Assembly: GCA_025457805.1 (NCBI GenBank)
Contig: JALOTR010000042.1
Location: 1 to 10,479, forward strand
Origin: Akkermansiaceae bacterium
GTDB taxonomy: Bacteria > Verrucomicrobiota > Verrucomicrobiia > Verrucomicrobiales > Akkermansiaceae
Length of the DNA stretch: 10,479 nt
Reading direction: 5' to 3'
In this document: positions 6,618-10,479 of the stretch, piece by piece
How the letters are laid out: the number at the start of each line of letters is the position of its first letter
Numbering within the stretch: position 1 is the stretch's first letter
Made by a program: the position numbers and the translations under genes
Notes under the pieces: model-generated
Seen by the model: only the letters and a program-made list of their open reading frames with translations
Told to the model about the DNA's origin: nothing
Database searches by the model: none

Positions 6618-7181
6618 ATGCCATCACCAGCCAAGAAATCAGCATCCGCCGGATTCCGGGAGGAACCAAGTCAGGAGAATTTCCTGAATGAATACACGCC
6701 TGCTCACCGCAGGCTACTGGGATACCTCATCTCCATCCTCGGCAACCGCCACGATGCCGAGGACGTGCTGCAACGCGCCAGCATCACCATGTGGCAGAAG
6801 TTCGACCAGTTCGAGCCCGGAACCTGCTTCTTCGCCTGGGCCTCCACGATATGTTTTTACTCCGCCCGGAATTTCCAACGCCTCGCTTGCAATACCCGGC
6901 TGCGCTTCGATGACGACTTGATCGCTCTCATTGCCGATGAACGTGTCGCCCAACAAAACGATGATGAACCACGCCGCGAAGCCCTCACCACCTGCATGGC
7001 TTCCCTCAGCGAATCCAACCGTGCCCTGCTCACCGCGGTTTACCTCGACAACGCTGACATCCGCGAACTCGCATGCCAGGCTGGCCGCGCTCCCCAAACT
7101 TTCTATAACCGCCTCAACACCCTGCGCCGACAGTTGGCGCACTGCGTGGATGAAAAACTGACCTGTCACCCAAGCACATGA
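6618..7181 (+). CDS. ECF-type sigma-70 family RNA polymerase sigma factor
   Basis: The 187-residue protein has the two-domain ECF layout. Region 2 spans about 24-95: LGYLISILGNRHDAEDVLQR at 34-53, then TMWQKFDQFEPGTCFFAWASTI, the core-binding and -10-recognition part. Region 4 spans about 122-178, with a helix-turn-helix in DIRELACQAGRAPQTFYNRL (147-166), which would read the -35 element. The text matches the sigma group expanded in Rhodopirellula and Verrucomicrobium. I chose the ATG at 6618; an in-frame ATG at 6570 would add 16 residues (HIRFPETPQPGRA) that look like translated leader and would run through the candidate promoter. The stop overlaps the ATG of the FecR-like gene by 4 bp, the usual arrangement for a sigma factor and its membrane anti-sigma partner. 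Confidence 0.92.
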   Translation: MPSPAKKSASAGFREEPSQENFLNEYTPAHRRLLGYLISILGNRHDAEDVLQRASITMWQKFDQFEPGTCFFAWASTICFYSARNFQRLACNTRLRFDDDLIALIADERVAQQNDDEPRREALTTCMASLSESNRALLTAVYLDNADIRELACQAGRAPQTFYNRLNTLRRQLAHCVDEKLTCHPST

Positions 7182-8545
7182 ACATACCGGATTACGAAAA
7201 AAGATGGTTCAAGTGGTTTGGTGAAATGGCCAACGGAACCATCACCCCACAGGACTTTGCCCAACTCCAGCAGGCACTCCGCGAAAGCCCCGAATGCCGC
7301 CGTCTCTGGAATCTCCACTGCGATCTGGAAATCGATATCGCGGACGCACTCGCCGCCTCGTCTCCCGCGAACACCATTGAATTTCCGGTTTCTGCTTCGC
7401 CTGTTCCCGCGGCCACAAAAAGACAACGGAACTACCGCTGGTGGCTTGCTGCCGCAGCCGCTATTTCCATCGGAGTTTTCGCGATTTTCTCCCTTCCCGA
7501 ACGCTCGAAGGAAACTGTCGTCCACATCATCGAGAACCGCGAGGCCACCCAGCCCAGCGGTACCTTGTCGTGGGGAAATGGCGACGAAGTTTCGATCCGC
7601 ACACTCGAACTCCAAAGCGGCGACCTCCGCTTCTCCACCCATCCGGGCATCGACATCACCGCCACCTCTCCCGTGTCGCTGGAAATCATCAACCCGATGC
7701 ATATCCGCGTGCACTCCGGCAAAGTCACCGCCGAAGCGACCCCGGGCTTTGTCATCGAAACCGCACATGCCCGCCTGGTCGATCTTGGGACCCAGTTCGG
7801 CGTTGAAGTGGATCCCGCCGCGGAAACCCGCCTCGTCGTTTTCGATGGCGAAGTGGAAGTGCACAAACCCTCGGCCAGATCCAACCAACCGCTGGCAACC
7901 GTGACGGAAGGTCGTGCCATCACCATCGGCGGCAGCGGCCTCCTGCTGCCGATTTCCCACGTCATCACCGGCCCCTTGGTGGATGGTTGGGAAATCTCCA
8001 GCGAACCCCGGCAGGACTCCATCATCAGTGCCGTTTCCGACAACGTCCCGGAAACCATCAATCAACGATTTTATCCTGTCTTCCCGGCCGGGCTCGACGA
8101 AGGCGTTCGCGCCTTCCCCTACCAACGGGACACTCCCCGCTGGTGGGGCACCAGGACCGGTGGCTTTCCCGAGTTTCTCAAAGGCGCGGACTTCGTGCAG
8201 ACCCTTCAGCGCGAACTCAACAATCCCAACCTTGAAATCACCCTCAAGCTCGACCAAGCCTGCGACCTTTTCGTCTTCCATGAGTCCGAAACCCAGGCGC
8301 CCGACTGGCTGCTTCGCGATTTCAAAATCACCGATACCCAACTGGTTCTCAGCCCCGAGCCTCCACCGTCCGTCCTTCCAGGCGACCGCTCGCTGCAGCG
8401 CCTCCGGATCTACCATGTGTGGACCCGGCGCATCGATGCCCCGGGCCTCGTCACACTCGGCTCAATCCACCGCGAAACCCTGACATCCCCCCCACACTAT
8501 ATGTATGGCATCGCCGCCAAGGCGCTCCGTAGCGCGGTCAACTGA
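7178..8545 (+). CDS. FecR-like membrane anti-sigma/sigma-regulator protein
   Basis: The 455-residue protein has three parts. The cytoplasmic N-terminus (1-85) carries the short-helix pattern MANGTITPQDFAQLQQALRESPECRRLW typical of sigma-binding anti-sigma domains. One transmembrane helix follows (about 87-106, WWLAAAAAISIGVFAIF). The FecR beta domain spans about 120-250: LELQSGDLRF, SPVSLEIINPMHIRVHSGKV, then FVIETAHARLVDLGTQFGVEV and VVFDGEVEVHKP. A further periplasmic module of about 150 residues (about 295-450) includes FLKGADFVQTLQRE, LEITLKLDQACDLFVFHES and PDWLLRDF, and ends with an aromatic-rich stretch. From memory this module accompanies FecR domains in PVC bacteria, but I cannot name it. 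The 4-bp overlap with the sigma gene indicates coupled translation. It likely holds the sigma factor inactive until an envelope signal arrives. No TonB-dependent receptor (FecA-like) gene is adjacent. Confidence 0.88.
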   Translation: MNIPDYEKRWFKWFGEMANGTITPQDFAQLQQALRESPECRRLWNLHCDLEIDIADALAASSPANTIEFPVSASPVPAATKRQRNYRWWLAAAAAISIGVFAIFSLPERSKETVVHIIENREATQPSGTLSWGNGDEVSIRTLELQSGDLRFSTHPGIDITATSPVSLEIINPMHIRVHSGKVTAEATPGFVIETAHARLVDLGTQFGVEVDPAAETRLVVFDGEVEVHKPSARSNQPLATVTEGRAITIGGSGLLLPISHVITGPLVDGWEISSEPRQDSIISAVSDNVPETINQRFYPVFPAGLDEGVRAFPYQRDTPRWWGTRTGGFPEFLKGADFVQTLQRELNNPNLEITLKLDQACDLFVFHESETQAPDWLLRDFKITDTQLVLSPEPPPSVLPGDRSLQRLRIYHVWTRRIDAPGLVTLGSIHRETLTSPPHYMYGIAAKALRSAVN

Positions 8546-8558
8546 TTGAATTTCCGTG

Positions 8559-9956
8559 ATGCTCAAAAACCTATTCCTCGCCGCCCTGATGGTCGGCTCC
8601 TGTCTCGCCGCACCCAAGAAGAACGTCCTGTTCCTCATGGCGGACGATTTCAACCACTGGCTGCCATCCATCGGTTATTACCCGCACGCCAAGGTTCCGA
8701 ATCTTGAGCGCCTCGCATCGTCGGGCGTGCTCTTCACCCGCGCCTACTCGCCTTCTCCGGTCTGCAACCCCAGCCGCAATGCACTCTGGTCCGGCAAACG
8801 CCCGGCCACCACCGGCATCACGACCAATCAGGGCGGCTACATCCGGGACATCAAGGGCTTCGAGAAGACGGTGACAATGAACCAGTTCTTCATATCTAAC
8901 AACTACCACACTCTCGCCGCTGGAAAACTCTATCACCCGGCACGCATGGGCTCCCTTCAGTCAGATCCCTCCAATTGGTCCGAACTTTACAAAGGCCCCA
9001 CGGGTGCCAAAGGAGGCCCTTTTTTTCGCTACAAAACCGACGAATCCACCGTCATCTTCTCCGCCGGAGATATCGACCCCGAGACCTGCGACGATACCAT
9101 TATGGCCCGCCACATCGCCAATTGGATCGCATCGCGTCCTGCGGGAGACACACCGTTTTTCATCGGTTGCGGATTCTTCCGCCCCCACCTCCCGTGGAAC
9201 TGCCCGAAACGTTTCTACGACCTCTATGATCCCGAAACACTCGACATCCCCGCAGGTTACAAGGAAGGCGATCTCGACGACGTCCAATCAACAGGCAACG
9301 AACAAGGAACCCACGCCCGCATCGTCAAGGACGGGAAATGGAAGGAAGCCATTCGCGCCTACCTCGCCAATCTATCCTATGCCGATTACAACGTGGGGAT
9401 CGTGTTGGACGCCCTCGCCAAGTCCCCGCACAAAGATAACAGCATCATCGTCTTCTGTGGCGATCACGGCTGGCACCTCGGCGAAAAAGACCGCTGGTCC
9501 AAACATGCTGTCTTCGATCAGGCCAACCGCACCACTTTCATCATCCACGATCCATCCGCCAAAGGAAATGGCGGCAAATGCTCTTGGCCGGTCACCCTTC
9601 AGGACATCTATCCCACTCTCATCGAACTTTGCGGCCTGCCTGAAAACCCCGCCGTTGAAGGCACATCGCTCAAAGCCCTCCTCGACTCACCCGATCTTGC
9701 CGATTGGCCCCACCCCGCCCTCATCACCTACAATCAAACCCACTCTATCAAAACCCGGGAGTGGACCCTGATCGACGATGGCGACCGCAGCCAACTCTAC
9801 CACGCCGCCAAAGACCCTCACGAGTGGCACAACCTCTACGGAAAACCCGAATACGCGAAAATCACATCGGAACTTCGGGACAAACTCAAAGTCCTGCCAC
9901 CCGTCGTAAAATCCGGTCAGAAAGGTAACAATAAGCGCAAACGTGACAACAACTGA
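8559..9956 (+). CDS. Secreted sulfatase, iduronate-2-sulfatase-like
   Basis: The 465-residue protein has a signal peptide with cleavage near SCLAA (14-18). Motifs in order: MADDFNHW with D29-D30, the nucleophile motif CNPSRNALWSGKRP with C69 and R73 (full C-x-P-S-R), AGKLYHP with K123 and H126, GFFRPHLPW with H210, GDHGWHLGEKDRWSKH with D302, H303 and K315, and LQDIYPTLIELCGLP. The DHGW-x-LGE-x-x-x-W-x-K pattern and the FFRPHLPW stretch are characteristic of iduronate-2-sulfatase-like enzymes, known for 2-O-desulfation of uronic acids but also found on algal polysaccharides. The C-terminus ends in a lysine-rich tail (451-462). The ATG at 8559 directly follows an in-frame GTG at 8556 that would add one residue; I chose the ATG. 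It lies 13 bp after the FecR-like gene and is probably in its operon. Confidence 0.95.
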   Translation: MLKNLFLAALMVGSCLAAPKKNVLFLMADDFNHWLPSIGYYPHAKVPNLERLASSGVLFTRAYSPSPVCNPSRNALWSGKRPATTGITTNQGGYIRDIKGFEKTVTMNQFFISNNYHTLAAGKLYHPARMGSLQSDPSNWSELYKGPTGAKGGPFFRYKTDESTVIFSAGDIDPETCDDTIMARHIANWIASRPAGDTPFFIGCGFFRPHLPWNCPKRFYDLYDPETLDIPAGYKEGDLDDVQSTGNEQGTHARIVKDGKWKEAIRAYLANLSYADYNVGIVLDALAKSPHKDNSIIVFCGDHGWHLGEKDRWSKHAVFDQANRTTFIIHDPSAKGNGGKCSWPVTLQDIYPTLIELCGLPENPAVEGTSLKALLDSPDLADWPHPALITYNQTHSIKTREWTLIDDGDRSQLYHAAKDPHEWHNLYGKPEYAKITSELRDKLKVLPPVVKSGQKGNNKRKRDNN

Positions 9957-9962
9957 GACCCT

Positions 9963-10479
9963 ATGAACATTCGCCACCTTGGTCTTCAGCTCATCCTTCT
10001 CGCCACCCTCCACGCCAAACCGCTCGTCTGGATTTATACCGACATGAGCGACAGCACGATCAAGGGCGGAAACAAGGAGGGCACCCTAAACGACCCGGAC
10101 GACATCTCCGCCATGGCCGCATACTTGCTCATGGCAAACGAATTCCAAACCCTCGGAATCGTCGTCGCCAGCACCCACCGCCCCGAGCACGCGAAAACTC
10201 CCGATCAAGCCGAATGGGCCACGCGCTATTTCGGCGGAGCTTATGCCGCAGACCGACCCTGAAAAGAGCTATCAGGACCTTGGAAAACACAGCACCGTCC
10301 AAGCCCTCCTCGATGCCGCACGGAAAACCGAGTCTCCCATCCATGTCCTCTGCTGGGGTTCCCTCACTGAGCCCGCCATCCTCGTCCGCCACGGCCTTGA
10401 AAGCGATGATAAAGACATCCTCAAGCGCCTCGTCTTCATCGCCCATTGGACCGACTCCCCGCTGAATCAAGGCACTCCG
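9963..10479 (+). pseudogene. DUF1593-like (nucleoside-hydrolase-fold) secreted protein, frame-disrupted and 3'-truncated by window end
   Basis: The first frame starts at ATG 9963, 6 bp after the sulfatase stop, and encodes a signal peptide (MNIRHLGLQLILLATLHA) followed by LVWIYTDMSDSTIKGG and LNDPDDISAMAAYLLMAN. The Asp pattern suits the metal site of the nucleoside-hydrolase-like fold. This frame ends at TGA 10260-10262 after only 99 residues. Homology-like text resumes one base ahead: from about 10243 the frame is open to the window end (DPEKSYQDLGKHSTVQALL, IHVLCWGSLTEPAILVRHGL, LVFIAHWTDSPL), matching the PLHVLVWG-type core of the same family. So one gene appears broken by a frameshift, with or without a small deletion. 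Causes could be true decay, a recent mutation or a sequencing/assembly error. In related proteins this family acts on glycans or binds them; its reaction is not established to my knowledge. It would be the fourth gene of the sigma/FecR/sulfatase operon. Confidence 0.75.

Noticed and set aside
7166..8416. Reverse-strand open frame of 416 codons opposite the FecR-like gene
   Set aside because: It mirrors a well-supported gene with transmembrane and FecR motifs. Its translation is Gly/Asp-rich with no domain, as expected from antisense of a GC-rich gene.
1..10479. tRNA, rRNA, CRISPR arrays, insertion sequences and phage genes
   Set aside because: I looked for cloverleaf ends, regularly spaced repeats and transposase or integrase text on both strands and found nothing I could support.

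Overview
The window looks like part of a chromosome from a PVC-superphylum bacterium, most likely Verrucomicrobiota, though Planctomycetota is possible. The grounds are a GC-rich sequence, several formylglycine-type sulfatases, an ECF sigma factor of the PVC-expanded type followed by a FecR-like membrane anti-sigma protein, a beta-rich secreted protein with the C-terminal end typical of these phyla, and few Shine-Dalgarno sequences. All genes read on the + strand.

Layout. (1) Positions 1-1726: the 3' end of a secreted beta-rich protein overlaps by 4 bp a sulfatase that resembles N-sulfoglucosamine sulfohydrolases. (2) Positions 1727-2234: a 508-bp non-coding stretch with three patches of short-period repeats and a possible scrap of a decayed gene. 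(3) Positions 2235-4782: an OmpR-type response regulator, an overlapping membrane histidine kinase, and a small secreted protein with two EF-hands. (4) Positions 4783-5074: a strong hairpin, usable as a terminator, nested in a larger palindromic element. (5) Positions 5075-6514: a second sulfatase, of arylsulfatase-A type. (6) Positions 6618-10479: a tight run of ECF sigma factor, FecR-like anti-sigma factor, iduronate-2-sulfatase-like sulfatase and a DUF1593-like (nucleoside-hydrolase-fold) protein. The last gene changes reading frame near 10243 and leaves the window.

The likely theme is extracytoplasmic breakdown of a sulfated polysaccharide. Three sulfatases of different subtypes would remove sulfate from different positions. 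The sigma/anti-sigma pair is placed to switch on the last operon, and perhaps the neighbouring sulfatases, in response to an envelope signal. The substrate cannot be read from the sequence, and no glycoside hydrolase, polysaccharide lyase, SusC/SusD pair or sulfatase-maturing enzyme is visible. The two-component system with its EF-hand protein may be an unrelated insertion: its coding strand is visibly richer in G than the C-rich sulfatase genes.

No tRNA, rRNA, CRISPR array, transposase or integrase was seen. The most unusual items are the frame-broken DUF1593 gene, the CSASK active-site motif of the first sulfatase, the palindromic element with two competing pairings, and the repeat mosaic at 1879-2058.
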